From: Arminella tubonensis
Lineage (GTDB): Bacteria; Pseudomonadota; Alphaproteobacteria; Rhizobiales; Rhizobiaceae
Reading direction: 5' to 3'
Length of the DNA: 64,000 bases
Assembly (NCBI RefSeq): GCF_003240585.1
Contig: NZ_PCDP01000035.1
Coordinates: forward strand, 434,001 to 498,000
The notes below the pieces were generated by a model. It was given only the letters and a program-made list of their open reading frames with translations. It did no database searches and was not told the DNA's origin. A program made the position numbers and the translations under genes. This document shows, in pieces, positions 18,327-26,642 of this stretch (its first letter is position 1; each line of letters opens with the position of its first letter).

Positions 18327-20240
18327 CTAGTCGCAGCTCTCTCCGACAAGTTCCCACACATCGACCTTCTCGGCGCGCCCCTTTATCTCGGTGAGGCCCA
18401 GCGGGCGAAGGTTGAAGCGATCGGCAACGGCGTCATGTATGGCGGCGCTCGCCAGGATCGACGTATCGAATTGCTTGTTCAATCCTTCCAGCCGTGACGC
18501 GACATTGATCGTATCGCCCATCGCTGTGTACTGCTGCCGCGAAATTGCTCCAAAGCTACCTACGACCGCTGGGCCGGTGTGCAATCCAAATCGCGTGACC
18601 AGCTCAGGACGGCCACTTTTTCGATAATCCTCGTTTAAGCCATCAACCGCCGCTTTCATGGCAAGCGCACATCGACAGCCGTTTTCAACATGTCTGACAT
18701 CTTCAACAGGGGCGTTCCACATCACGAAAATGGAGTCGCCGAGATACTGGACGACCGTCCCGCCGTTCCGCTCGGCGATGGTGTTCAGCACTTCAAAATA
18801 GGCGGACAGCGTATCGACCACGTCCTCGGGAGCATGTTGCTCGGATATGGTCGTGAAGTCGCGGATGTCGGTAAACAGCACGGTCACATCCTGCCGCCGC
18901 GCCTTGACGAGCGTTCTTCCTTCAGGGTTGACGATCTGCCGAACCACCTCGCGCGGGACATAGAGGGCAAACTGGCGGATGGCGTGACGGCTTGCAGCCA
19001 GCGCCTTCGCCAGCGTGTTTATCTCCGTTATCAAGGAGTGCGACGCGGCTTTCTCGCTAACATCCAGATCGCCGATCCTGCGCGCCTCGTCCGCCAGCCG
19101 ATAGAGAGAGCGGCTGACCATGCGAGACAGGATCACAGACGCAGCGACACCCGCGATCACGAAGGCCGCGGCAATCAAGAGATTGTGCACGAGCAGCCGG
19201 TTGGCCTCAGCCACCAGATCCTCCATCGGCACGACAATTGCGGCCGTGCTTTCTTTGAACAGCCCGGACACGCTGATGGGGGCAATCTGCACGAGATAGT
19301 TTTCGCCATCGAGTTCGATGCGCGCCAGGCCACCGTTTGCATAGGCGGGATCCCGCCGCAGCCTGGCCACGGTGTCGAGGCTCGCGTCGAAACTGTTTGC
19401 GGTCGTTTCAGAGGCAACCGCACCTCTCGACCATACCGCGGTGATCTTGCTCATTATATCAGGGTCAGAATGGGCTACGAGATCATTGCCAGCATCGACA
19501 ATGTAGGCTCGAGCACGCGGCGAGATCCCTTGCGCGTCCAGAAGGCGGCTGACGGTCTGCAGGTGAATGTTGATGCCAACGACCACATGGCCATTGTCCC
19601 TTATTGGCGCGGCTATCGTGAGTGTCGGAATCTGGAGCGTTCCAGCGACATAGGGTCCGACAGAAACCGGCACACCGTCTTGAACGGCGGTTTGATACCA
19701 GGGGCGCTGCCGCGGATCGAATGATGCATACTCGACTGGCCGCTCCCCTATCGATTTTGCTTTGCCGTCGAGAAACCGAAGCGTCGATATGACATCAGCG
19801 CCTTGTCGCCGTGCGATCGTTCTGATTGCGAAGGCCGTACCATCCGGTGCCGAAAGGGTCTGGCGAACATCGTCCCTCGCGGTGTTGATCACCTGCAGGT
19901 ACGAGCCATCAGGGTACCCCGTGTAGATGCTGGTTGCGTTGGGGACGTTTCGCAAAGCCTCCAGAAAGAATTCCTGTTTTGCTTCCAGATCTTGAGGCGG
20001 CGGAGAAACGAGCTGCGGCAGTGTCGATGCCAGCGCTACCGTCTCGGTGCCTGCCTGGAGCGAATTCCGGTATCCCTCGATCAGCCGCAAGCTCATCTCG
20101 CGCATCTGCTGCACGCCCGCTTGTACCGCGGCATCGCTTCCGCGCTTGAATGCCATCCAAACGATTGGCATCGAAGTACAAAGCAGCGATGCAACGACCA
20201 GAACGCCGAGATGCACTCTTAGGGGTTTAGACCAGCGCAC
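18327..20240 (-). CDS. Membrane adenylate/guanylate cyclase with Cache sensor and HAMP
   Basis: 637 residues. An N-terminal membrane helix (about 8-30, VHLGVLVVASLLCTSMPIVWMAF) precedes a periplasmic Cache-type sensor of ~310 residues (SIYTGYPDGSYLQV, RQRPWYQTAVQ and VGINIHLQTVSRLLD are typical). A second helix lies near 350-372, then a HAMP linker and the class III cyclase domain with VLFTDIRDFTTISE, YLGDSIFVMWNAP and GDTINVASRLEGLNK. Metal and base contacts look intact. It should make cAMP (or cGMP) in response to an external ligand. Convergent with the proC-like gene. Confidence 0.9.
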   Translation of the reverse strand: MRWSKPLRVHLGVLVVASLLCTSMPIVWMAFKRGSDAAVQAGVQQMREMSLRLIEGYRNSLQAGTETVALASTLPQLVSPPPQDLEAKQEFFLEALRNVPNATSIYTGYPDGSYLQVINTARDDVRQTLSAPDGTAFAIRTIARRQGADVISTLRFLDGKAKSIGERPVEYASFDPRQRPWYQTAVQDGVPVSVGPYVAGTLQIPTLTIAAPIRDNGHVVVGINIHLQTVSRLLDAQGISPRARAYIVDAGNDLVAHSDPDIMSKITAVWSRGAVASETTANSFDASLDTVARLRRDPAYANGGLARIELDGENYLVQIAPISVSGLFKESTAAIVVPMEDLVAEANRLLVHNLLIAAAFVIAGVAASVILSRMVSRSLYRLADEARRIGDLDVSEKAASHSLITEINTLAKALAASRHAIRQFALYVPREVVRQIVNPEGRTLVKARRQDVTVLFTDIRDFTTISEQHAPEDVVDTLSAYFEVLNTIAERNGGTVVQYLGDSIFVMWNAPVEDVRHVENGCRCALAMKAAVDGLNEDYRKSGRPELVTRFGLHTGPAVVGSFGAISRQQYTAMGDTINVASRLEGLNKQFDTSILASAAIHDAVADRFNLRPLGLTEIKGRAEKVDVWELVGESCD

Positions 20241-20391
20241 GAGATTTCCCTCGAAATTCGGACACGTATCATCTCAATGCTTGCCTGGCCGTGCAGGAAT
20301 GAGCCGACCCAACGATGGCAGCTAACCGTTTTTTGTGGATTTGTCCAAGAGGTCCGGTTTCCGGCGATGCTCGGCGTTTGCCGCAGGTAGA

Positions 20392-20820
20392 TCAGCCAAT
20401 GCGCTTGCCCTTCTCGTCGAGAACCTTCTCGCCGTCCTCCTTCACGAACGGCCCCTTCTGGGTGTTCGGGAGGATGTCGAGGACAACCTCTGACGGGCGG
20501 CTGAGGCGCGTTCCGAGCGGCGTCACCACGAACGGTCGGTTGATGAGAATCGGATCCTTCAGCATGGCGTCGAGAAGCTGGCCCTCGGTCAGCACCGGGT
20601 CGTCGAGACCAAGCTCGGCATAGGGCGTGCCCTTTTCGCGGATGGCCTGGCGCACGGTCAGCCCGGCATCGGCGATCATCTTGACGAGCTGTTCGCGCGT
20701 CGGCGGATGTTTGAGGTATTCGATGACGGTCGGTTCGATCCCGGCGTTCCGGATCATCGCCAGCGTGTTGCGCGAGGTTCCGCAGTCGGGATTGTGGTAA
20801 ATGGTGACGTCCATGGTCAT
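20392..20820 (-). CDS. arsC: Arsenate reductase, glutaredoxin-coupled type
   Basis: 142-residue thioredoxin-fold enzyme reducing arsenate to arsenite with glutathione/glutaredoxin. The catalytic motif YHNPDCGTSRNTLAM is at about 8-22, and NRPFVVTPLGTRLSRP holds the conserved arginines that bind arsenate. Length matches plasmid R773-type ArsC. The start overlaps the aqpS stop by 4 nt (ATGA), so it is translationally coupled as the last gene of arsR-arsC-aqpS-arsC. Confidence 0.93.
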   Translation of the reverse strand: MTMDVTIYHNPDCGTSRNTLAMIRNAGIEPTVIEYLKHPPTREQLVKMIADAGLTVRQAIREKGTPYAELGLDDPVLTEGQLLDAMLKDPILINRPFVVTPLGTRLSRPSEVVLDILPNTQKGPFVKEDGEKVLDEKGKRIG

Positions 20821-21524
20821 TCAGCGCCTTTCAGCCTGTTCAGCACGTGTTCGACGGGCTCCTGTTCTGTCAGCATCCAGCCGACAAGCACTGCGGCGAG
20901 CAACGCACCCAGCAATTCCGCTACGATGAATTCCGGCAGGTCGATCGGCCGGATGCCTGCGAAGGTATTTGAGAACGCCCGCGCGATGGCGACCGCCGGA
21001 TTGGCGAACGAGGTCGAGGCGGTGAACCAGTAGGCGGCCGTAATGTAGAGCCCGACCAGCCATGGAACGGCTTTTGGTCGCGCGCGAAGACCAGCAAGGA
21101 TGGTGAGCACCAAGCCGAAGGCGGCAATGGCCTCGGCAAGCCACTGACCCGACCCGGTACGGACGGTTGTCGAAAACTGGATGATCGGAAGCTCGAACAT
21201 GGCGTGGGCCAGGAACGAGCCGGCGATGCCTCCGCCGACCTGAGCAACGACGTAGAGAAGCGCCGCCTGCGCACTGATCTCCCGCCGTAGCGCGAAGACC
21301 ATCGTAACCGCCGGGTTGAAATGCGCACCGCTGATCGGCCCTAGAATGGTGATCAGCACGACGAGTATCGCGCCGGTCGCGATCGTGTTGGCGAGCAGGG
21401 CAAGAGCGACGTCGTGCGTAAGCTTCGCCGCCATGATCCCGGAACCGACGACAGTGGCGACTAGGATGGCGGTACCGAGCACCTCCGCTGCAAGTCGGCG
21501 CGGCAGGTTGAATGCCATTGCCAT
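20817..21524 (-). CDS. aqpS: Aquaglyceroporin AqpS (arsenite exit channel)
   Basis: 235-residue MIP-family channel with six hydrophobic helices and both half-helix motifs as canonical NPA: HFNPAVTMVFAL near 69 and FANPAVAIARAF near 174. In Sinorhizobium meliloti the equivalent gene sits in an ars operon and lets arsenite leave the cell down its gradient, replacing ArsB/Acr3. The gene lies between two arsenate reductase genes and is coupled to both, which supports the same role. No arsB/acr3 is in the operon. Confidence 0.9.
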   Translation of the reverse strand: MAMAFNLPRRLAAEVLGTAILVATVVGSGIMAAKLTHDVALALLANTIATGAILVVLITILGPISGAHFNPAVTMVFALRREISAQAALLYVVAQVGGGIAGSFLAHAMFELPIIQFSTTVRTGSGQWLAEAIAAFGLVLTILAGLRARPKAVPWLVGLYITAAYWFTASTSFANPAVAIARAFSNTFAGIRPIDLPEFIVAELLGALLAAVLVGWMLTEQEPVEHVLNRLKGAE

Positions 21525-22033
21525 TAGCCGCCACCCGGCGAAGTGCGGCCGATCTCCTCGAGCTGCTCCTGAAGGGAGAGTTTGTCGATGGTCGCGAGCG
21601 GCAGATTGACGAATAGCGATATCCGGTTCCTGAGGTAGCGGGCGGCCTGCGCGAACGCGCGACCCTTCTCAACCTCCGAGCCTTCGACGGCGCCGGGGTC
21701 TTCTATTCCCCAATGGGCGGTCGCAGGATGTCCCAGCCACACCGGGCAAGCCTCCCCGGCCGCGTCGTCGCAGACCGTGAAGATGAAATCCATGTGCGGA
21801 GCGCCCGGTTCTGCGAACACGTCCCAGCCCTTGGAGCTGAAACCGGAGGAAGGATAGCCGAGCGCATCAAGCGTTCTTATGGCCCAGGGGTGAACCGCGC
21901 CCTTGGGATGGCTGCCCGCTGAAAAGGCGCGGAAACGGCCCTTGCCTTCGGCATTGAGGATGGATTCAGCCATGATCGACCGGGCCGAATTGCCTGTGCA
22001 GAGAAATAGGACGTTGAATACCTTGTCGCTCAT
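21524..22033 (-). CDS. arsC: Arsenate reductase, low-molecular-weight phosphatase type
   Basis: 169 residues with the LMW-PTP fold. The P-loop reads FLCTGNSARSIMAE (Cys-X5-Arg with TGNSAR, the arsenate-reductase version) near residue 10. The C-terminal RNRISLFVNLPLATIDKL is typical of the larger Synechocystis/Agrobacterium-like ArsC proteins. Reduces arsenate via thiol relay. The last base of its stop codon is the first base of aqpS, and its start overlaps the arsR stop by 4 nt. A second reductase of a different fold ends the operon. Confidence 0.9.
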   Translation of the reverse strand: MSDKVFNVLFLCTGNSARSIMAESILNAEGKGRFRAFSAGSHPKGAVHPWAIRTLDALGYPSSGFSSKGWDVFAEPGAPHMDFIFTVCDDAAGEACPVWLGHPATAHWGIEDPGAVEGSEVEKGRAFAQAARYLRNRISLFVNLPLATIDKLSLQEQLEEIGRTSPGGG

Positions 22034-22377
22034 GTTTGCCCCCTTTCAACGACTGCGGTGATGCTCTCAATCACTGGACGGCAAAGCTCCGGCGAGCCGT
22101 TGCAGCAATCCTCCATAAGATAGGCGAGAAGGCCCTGAAAGCCGGCCATGTCGGCGACGTAGCGCACGACCCGTCCATCGCGCTCCGCAAGCACCAGTCC
22201 GGCCTGATCGAGGATCTTCAAATGCGCCGACATGGTGTTCTGCACGGTGCTCAGCCGCGAGGCGATCTCGCCGGCCGGCACACCTTGAGGACCAGCACGG
22301 ACCAGCAGGCGGAAGACATCCAGCCGCGTGTCCTGACCAAGAGCCGCCATCGCAGCCAGCACGGATTTCTTGTCCAT
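22030..22377 (-). CDS. arsR: ArsR-family arsenical repressor
   Basis: 115-residue winged-helix repressor, first gene of the ars operon. HTH region GEIASRLSTVQNTMSAHLKILDQAGLV is at about 37-63. The C-terminal helix carries DCCNGSPELC, three cysteines that could bind As(III), the arrangement of rhizobial ArsR proteins rather than the CVC of R773. Arsenite binding should release DNA and induce the operon. Two tandem 8-bp repeats overlap its start codon. The ribosome site is weak. Confidence 0.9.
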   Translation of the reverse strand: MDKKSVLAAMAALGQDTRLDVFRLLVRAGPQGVPAGEIASRLSTVQNTMSAHLKILDQAGLVLAERDGRVVRYVADMAGFQGLLAYLMEDCCNGSPELCRPVIESITAVVERGQT

Positions 22378-22389
22378 ATATCCATATAT
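22374..22389. promoter_or_regulatory. Tandem CCATATAT repeats at the arsR start
   Basis: CCATATAT occurs twice head-to-tail (22374-22381 and 22382-22389), followed by CCAGATTT. The first copy overlaps the arsR start codon. ATAT-rich repeats of this kind are frequent ArsR targets, so autoregulation is likely. Confidence 0.45.
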
Positions 22390-22399
22390 CCAGATTTAT

Positions 22400-22612
22400 T
22401 TACCTAGTAGCCTCCGTTCGTGACGGCTTGATGAAGGCGACGCAATTCGGCGGAGCAGGCGTCGGATGACAATCATCGTCGTGCTCGCACAGAACCCAGT
22501 ACGGGCACTCTTCTTCTTGCTCGCAGCCGGTGTGCCGCTGTTGTTCCGAGGTCGCGCCCTCGCTAGAATCCTTCCCACAGCAATATCGCCGGGGCTTGCT
22601 GTCTTCGGCCAT
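22400..22612 (-). CDS. Possible small Cys-rich protein
   Basis: 70 residues from an ATG at 22612 (the frame stays open to 22690). Seven cysteines are spread as YCCGK, TGCEQ, EECPYW, VLCEHD, DDCHP and PNCVAF, with several His/Asp/Glu around them, a pattern that could bind metal. GC at third positions is fairly high, which supports coding, but there is no good ribosome site and I recognise no family. It follows mntR and the one-helix membrane ORF and ends 23 nt before arsR on the same strand. It may be real or chance. Confidence 0.35.
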   Translation of the reverse strand: MAEDSKPRRYCCGKDSSEGATSEQQRHTGCEQEEECPYWVLCEHDDDCHPTPAPPNCVAFIKPSRTEATR

Positions 22613-22646
22613 GATGGCCGCGAACTCACATTCCGATCCAGCAGTC

Positions 22647-22883
22647 TCATCGATAGAAGATGTATTTGATAAGCGCGATGAGCACCGCAACGATCAACAA
22701 CATTACGACGACGAGCAACAGGGCTGTAGCGCCCATGCCCCACGTCATCTCGTTTTCCATTGTGAGTTGATGAGCGTTGACCCGCTCTGGCGCATCAGCC
22801 GCGCCGAAAGCCGCAAGCACTGACGTCGAACCGTGTTCTTGCCCATTCCGCATCGGAGATGAATCTTCATTTTCGTTTTGCAC
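22647..22883 (-). CDS. Small single-helix membrane protein downstream of mntR
   Basis: 78 residues if started at 22883, inside the mntR 3' end (17-nt overlap). The only recognisable part is the C-terminal helix [20 protein letters not shown] continuing to IKYIFYR, so a shorter start at 22760 or 22748 is possible. Short proteins of this kind are often found beside metal-resistance genes. Same strand as mntR, so probably co-transcribed. Function unknown. Confidence 0.5.
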   Translation of the reverse strand: MQNENEDSSPMRNGQEHGSTSVLAAFGAADAPERVNAHQLTMENEMTWGMGATALLLVVVMLLIVAVLIALIKYIFYR

Positions 22884-23325
22884 TCATCGCTGCTTTGAAC
22901 GCATTCAAGGTTTCGTCGCTGACGTAGTGTTCGATGCCCTCGGCGTCGATCCGCGCGATTTCGATACTGACGCCGATGGAAATGAGGAACGCTTCCACGA
23001 TCTGGTGTCGTTCGCGGCTCTCTTGCGCCACTTTCTGGCCCGTCTCGGTTAGAAACACCCCCCGATAAGGCTTGCGATACACCAGTCCTTCCGACGACAG
23101 CCGCATCAGCATCTTGGCGACAGTCGGCTGAGAGACGCCCAACCGTGCCGCGATGTCGACCTGTCGGGCTTCCTGTCCATCTTCAATCAGGTCCGCAATC
23201 AGCTCGACGTAATCCTCGACCAAGGCACTTTGGCGGGCGCGACGCGTCTGTCGGAAGCCCTCCGAGTGGACATCCGCATCCGGCAACGCATCCCGCCTAG
23301 AAATCAAACTGCGAACGGCTGACAA
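22867..23325 (-). CDS. mntR: Manganese-responsive regulator MntR (DtxR family)
   Basis: 152 residues. The HTH region [23 protein letters not shown] is at about 53-75, followed by the winged segment [18 protein letters not shown] and the metal-binding/dimerisation domain with [11 protein letters not shown] and [17 protein letters not shown], whose His/Glu residues are the usual DtxR/MntR ligands. With Mn(II) it would bind DNA and repress uptake. It is divergent from mntH (207 bp apart), the expected target. Confidence 0.9.
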   Translation of the reverse strand: MSAVRSLISRRDALPDADVHSEGFRQTRRARQSALVEDYVELIADLIEDGQEARQVDIAARLGVSQPTVAKMLMRLSSEGLVYRKPYRGVFLTETGQKVAQESRERHQIVEAFLISIGVSIEIARIDAEGIEHYVSDETLNAFKAAMSAKRK

Positions 23326-23461
23326 ATCGATACCCCCTCAAATCGTCCCACGCGACGCACTCATATCATATGCTTCGCGCGTTCATACATCCAGCGCCCT
23401 TCAGGAGGCCGCACCGGCGCTTGTTAATTTCCAAGTCACAAAAAAAGCAACGTCAATACAA

Positions 23462-23482
23462 TATAGCATATTGCATATTCTT
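23462..23482. promoter_or_regulatory. AT-rich imperfect dyad upstream of mntH
   Basis: The segment TATAGCATATTGCATATTC is an imperfect inverted repeat about 50 bp before the mntH ATG, in the divergent mntR/mntH gap. Position suits an MntR operator, but the symmetry is poor. Confidence 0.3.
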
Positions 23483-23532
23483 GGAGCTTGGCGCATTTTG
23501 CCTTTCTCGATGGGCGTGATCGCAGGGATGCA

Positions 23533-24894
23533 ATGGATTCGATAACAAAAGACAGCAGGTCGACCTTAAAGAATTGGGCCTTTTCCAAGCCGGAGGACGA
23601 CCACAGGCCGAGCCTGCCCGAAGTCCATGCTTCAATCCCCGTGCCGCAGGGTGGCATCTGGATAAGGCGGCTACTGGCCTTTATGGGGCCAGGCTACATG
23701 GTCTCGGTCGGCTATATGGACCCCGGCAACTGGGCGACCGATCTCGCTGGGGGCGCTCAGTTCGGCTATACGCTATTGGCCGTCATCCTTCTGTCAAACG
23801 TCATGGCGATCCTTCTCCAGGCTCTCGCGGCCCGCTTGGGAATTGCGACTGGGCGCGATTTGGCTCAGTCCTGTCGCGACAGTTTTTCAAAACCGGTTAA
23901 CCTCACACTGTGGCTCGCGTGCGAGCTTGCGATTATCGCCTGCGACCTCGCAGAGGTGATCGGCACCGCGATCGCGCTACAGCTCTTGTTCGGTATTCCG
24001 CTGATCGGTGGCGCGCTGATAACCGCGCTCGACGCGTTCCTGCTTCTGCTCCTCATGAACCGGGGGTTTCGCTATCTTGAAGCATTCGTTGTCGCACTGC
24101 TGGCTGTTATCGCGGTTTGCTTCACGATTCAGATTGTGGCTGCAGCGCCGCCTGTCGCTGCGGTCTTGAACGGTTTCCTGCCGTCACCGGAAATAGTGAC
24201 GAACCCCGCCATGCTCTATATTGCCATCGGGATCATCGGTGCGACGGTGATGCCACATAATCTGTATCTGCATTCCTCCATCGTGCAGACCCGAGCATTC
24301 AAGCGGACGGAAGCAGGTCGGCGCGACGCGATAAAGTGGGCAACGACAGACAGTACCATTGCGCTGATGCTCGCCTTGTTTATCAATGCCGCCATCCTGA
24401 TCGTCGCTGCGGCCGCATTCCATGACACCGGCCACCAGGATGTCGCGGAGATCGGACAGGCATTCGAGCTGCTATCCCCTCTATTGGGGCTTGGTATCGC
24501 TTCGATCCTATTCGCGATTGCGCTTCTTGCTTCGGGATTGAACTCGACTGTCACGGCGACACTCGCCGGCCAGATTGTCATGGAAGGGTTTCTTCGACTG
24601 CGGATTCCGAACTGGGCTCGTCGACTGCTGACGCGTGGCATCGCAATTGTTCCTGTCGTGGTCGTCACCGCATTCTATGGCGAGAGCGGGACTGCGAAGC
24701 TACTCGTGCTCAGCCAGGTCGTGCTCTCGATGCAGCTTCCGTTCGCAGTCATTCCGTTGGTGCGGTTTGTGTCCGACCGGAAGAAGATGGGTGTCTTCGT
24801 CATCCCGCTCTGGCTGTCCACGCTGGCATGGGCGGTAGCGGCAATTATCCTCGCGCTGAATGCCAAGCTGCTGTTTGACACCATATGGGGATGA
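23533..24894 (+). CDS. mntH: Nramp-family Mn(II)/divalent metal transporter MntH
   Basis: 453 residues, about eleven membrane helices, proton-coupled Mn(II) (and Fe(II)) importer of the inner membrane. The metal-site motif [10 protein letters not shown] is near residue 62 and the second motif [14 protein letters not shown] near 237. I prefer the ATG at 23533 (AGGGA upstream) to an in-frame TTG at 23488. Regulated most likely by the divergent MntR. The stop abuts a degraded RND-pump fragment on the opposite strand. Confidence 0.93.
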   Translation: MDSITKDSRSTLKNWAFSKPEDDHRPSLPEVHASIPVPQGGIWIRRLLAFMGPGYMVSVGYMDPGNWATDLAGGAQFGYTLLAVILLSNVMAILLQALAARLGIATGRDLAQSCRDSFSKPVNLTLWLACELAIIACDLAEVIGTAIALQLLFGIPLIGGALITALDAFLLLLLMNRGFRYLEAFVVALLAVIAVCFTIQIVAAAPPVAAVLNGFLPSPEIVTNPAMLYIAIGIIGATVMPHNLYLHSSIVQTRAFKRTEAGRRDAIKWATTDSTIALMLALFINAAILIVAAAAFHDTGHQDVAEIGQAFELLSPLLGLGIASILFAIALLASGLNSTVTATLAGQIVMEGFLRLRIPNWARRLLTRGIAIVPVVVVTAFYGESGTAKLLVLSQVVLSMQLPFAVIPLVRFVSDRKKMGVFVIPLWLSTLAWAVAAIILALNAKLLFDTIWG

Positions 24895-24899
24895 CGATG

Positions 24900-25140
24900 G
24901 CTGGCATCTTGCCGCTCGTGGCGACCGCCAACTGGGCTTCCACGACATAGTCGCCAAGATCGCGATTGGCGGCGTCGACAAAGAGACCGCGAGCTGCCCG
25001 TTCTCGGTGCGGATGGTGAGTGGCTCCCCGCGTGAGCTTGACGTCCGCGACCGCGCCCAGAGGAACGGTGCCGCCGCCCGGAAGGGAGACCTGTACGTCC
25101 CCGGCGATGGCCTGCGTAACGCTTCCCGACGTCCGAGAGT
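24900..25140 (-). pseudogene. Relic of a CusA/CzcA-type heavy-metal RND efflux pump
   Basis: Translated on the minus strand, 25120-25015 gives VTQAIAGDVQVSLPGGGTVP and then LGAVADVKLTRGAT; a +1 shift gives IRTENGQLAV, and a second shift gives VDAANRDLGDYVVEAQLAVAT. Together these match a continuous ~75-residue stretch of the periplasmic domain of CusA/CzcA inner-membrane pumps (VADVKLTRGATTIRTENG is a family hallmark). The other ~950 residues are absent. It is a short, twice-frameshifted remnant between mntH and the GFA gene. Confidence 0.75.
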
Positions 25141-25260
25141 ATCCGCTCATCGACGAAGGAGGCGACGACTAGGCAAAAAAGGACGCATCGGAAGCCAAAT
25201 GGCCAGTCCGTTCTTATGATACATTCGGAACTCGAGTCCGCACTTATGAGGAGACGCAGC

Positions 25261-25653
25261 ATGGACCGATTTACCGGCGGCTGCCTCTGCGGCGACGTCC
25301 GAATCGTGGCGACGGGCGCCCCATACCGGGTCGGTCTCTGTCACTGTCTCGACTGCCGCAAGCATCATGGGGCCCTTTTTCACGCTTCCGCGATATTCCC
25401 TCAGGATGCGGTGACGATCGATGGCGAAACACGCGACTATGCCGGGCGGTTTTTCTGTCCTCGCTGCGGCTCGTCCGTTTTTGCACGCACCGCAGACGAA
25501 ATCGAAGTGAACCTGGGGTCCCTGGATGCCCCTGATCAGCTGATGCCAACCTACGAAAGCTGGATCGTCCGTCGCGAGTCCTGGTTGCCGCCGTTTCCGC
25601 TCACGCGACGATACGAGCGCGATCGTGACGCCACGGGTCGCTTTGAGGAGTAA
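25261..25653 (+). CDS. GFA/CENP-V domain protein
   Basis: 130 residues from the ATG at 25261 (GAGGAG 8 nt upstream). Zinc-binding cysteines are in place for the GFA fold: GGCLCGDVR at 6-14, LCHCLDCRKHHGA near 27-39 and FFCPRCGSSVFAR near 65-77. The family includes glutathione-dependent formaldehyde-activating enzyme-like proteins, but most members have no proven reaction. Single gene, convergent with the DMT transporter gene. Confidence 0.85.
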   Translation: MDRFTGGCLCGDVRIVATGAPYRVGLCHCLDCRKHHGALFHASAIFPQDAVTIDGETRDYAGRFFCPRCGSSVFARTADEIEVNLGSLDAPDQLMPTYESWIVRRESWLPPFPLTRRYERDRDATGRFEE

Positions 25654-25667
25654 GTCTGCTCCTCTTT

Positions 25668-26531
25668 CTACCGGGCAAACCGGCGGGCACCAGCCACGCA
25701 CATGATGACGGCAACCGTTACGGCAAGCATGATCCAGGTGACGGACTCATGCAGGAGGGTAGCGGCCAGTGCCAACCCGAAGAACGGTTGCAGGAGCTGC
25801 AGTTGCCCGACGGCGGCAATGCCGCCCTGCGACAGGCCACGATACCAAAACACAAATCCGATAAGCATGCTGAACAGCGAGACATAGCCTAGGCCGATCA
25901 GTGCCGGAGTTCCGATGCCGGAGAATGTCGCCGGCCTATAGCAAATCGCGACGACGCTCATCAGCGGCAACGACAACACAAGCGCCCAGGAAATGACCTG
26001 CCATCCGCCAAGCGTCCGCGAAAGCTTGCCACCCTCTGCATAGCCAAGCCCACAGACGACGATCGCAGCCAACATCAGCAGGTCGCCGACGGGCGAAGCC
26101 GTAATGCCTTGCGTCAAGGCAAACCCCGCGACCAGTGCGCTGCCGAGAATGGAAAACAGCCAAAACGCCGGCTTCGGCCGTTCTCCGCCGCGGATCACAC
26201 CGAAGGTCGCAGTCGCCACTGGCAGCAGGCCTATGAAGACGACGGAATGAGCCGAAGTGATGTGTTGGAGCGCTAGAGCGGTCAGCAATGGGAAGCCGGC
26301 GACAACGCCGAGCGCGACGACAACCAGGGAAATGAGCTCGCTCCGCGTTGGACACTTCTCCTTGAAGAAGATGAGAAGGCCAAGAGCGAGAACGCCGGCG
26401 ATCGCGGCTCGCGCGACGGTGAGGAAGACCGGATCGAACTGCGCCACGGCCACCCGCGTGGCAGGAAGCGATCCGCTGAAGATCACCATGCCGATAAAGC
26501 CGTTGATCCATCCGGCTGTTGTACGGTCCAT
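25668..26531 (-). CDS. EamA/DMT-family transporter
   Basis: 287 residues from the ATG at 26531 (GGAGTGG upstream; ATGs at 26543 and 26546 are alternatives). Ten hydrophobic helices in two EamA repeats; each repeat carries the usual AHSVVFIGLLPV and FSMLIGFVFWYRGL type segments. Inner-membrane exporter of unknown small metabolite. Divergent from a MocR-type regulator with an inverted repeat between them, a common pairing in which the PLP-binding regulator controls the exporter. Confidence 0.85.
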   Translation of the reverse strand: MDRTTAGWINGFIGMVIFSGSLPATRVAVAQFDPVFLTVARAAIAGVLALGLLIFFKEKCPTRSELISLVVVALGVVAGFPLLTALALQHITSAHSVVFIGLLPVATATFGVIRGGERPKPAFWLFSILGSALVAGFALTQGITASPVGDLLMLAAIVVCGLGYAEGGKLSRTLGGWQVISWALVLSLPLMSVVAICYRPATFSGIGTPALIGLGYVSLFSMLIGFVFWYRGLSQGGIAAVGQLQLLQPFFGLALAATLLHESVTWIMLAVTVAVIMCVAGARRFAR

Positions 26532-26602
26532 CGTCCACTCCATCATCGTTACATGCGCCGCTTATCCAGCAAGAGCATTGCCATTGCCAGATACGGTCTG
26601 GT

Positions 26603-26620
26603 ACAGTTTATGGAAACTGT
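26603..26620. promoter_or_regulatory. Inverted repeat between DMT transporter and MocR genes
   Basis: ACAGTTT-ATGG-AAACTGT, perfect 7-bp arms, in the 111-bp divergent gap. Likely operator for the MocR-type regulator. Confidence 0.55.
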
Positions 26621-26642
26621 TATGGTCGCGGTAGCAATACAG

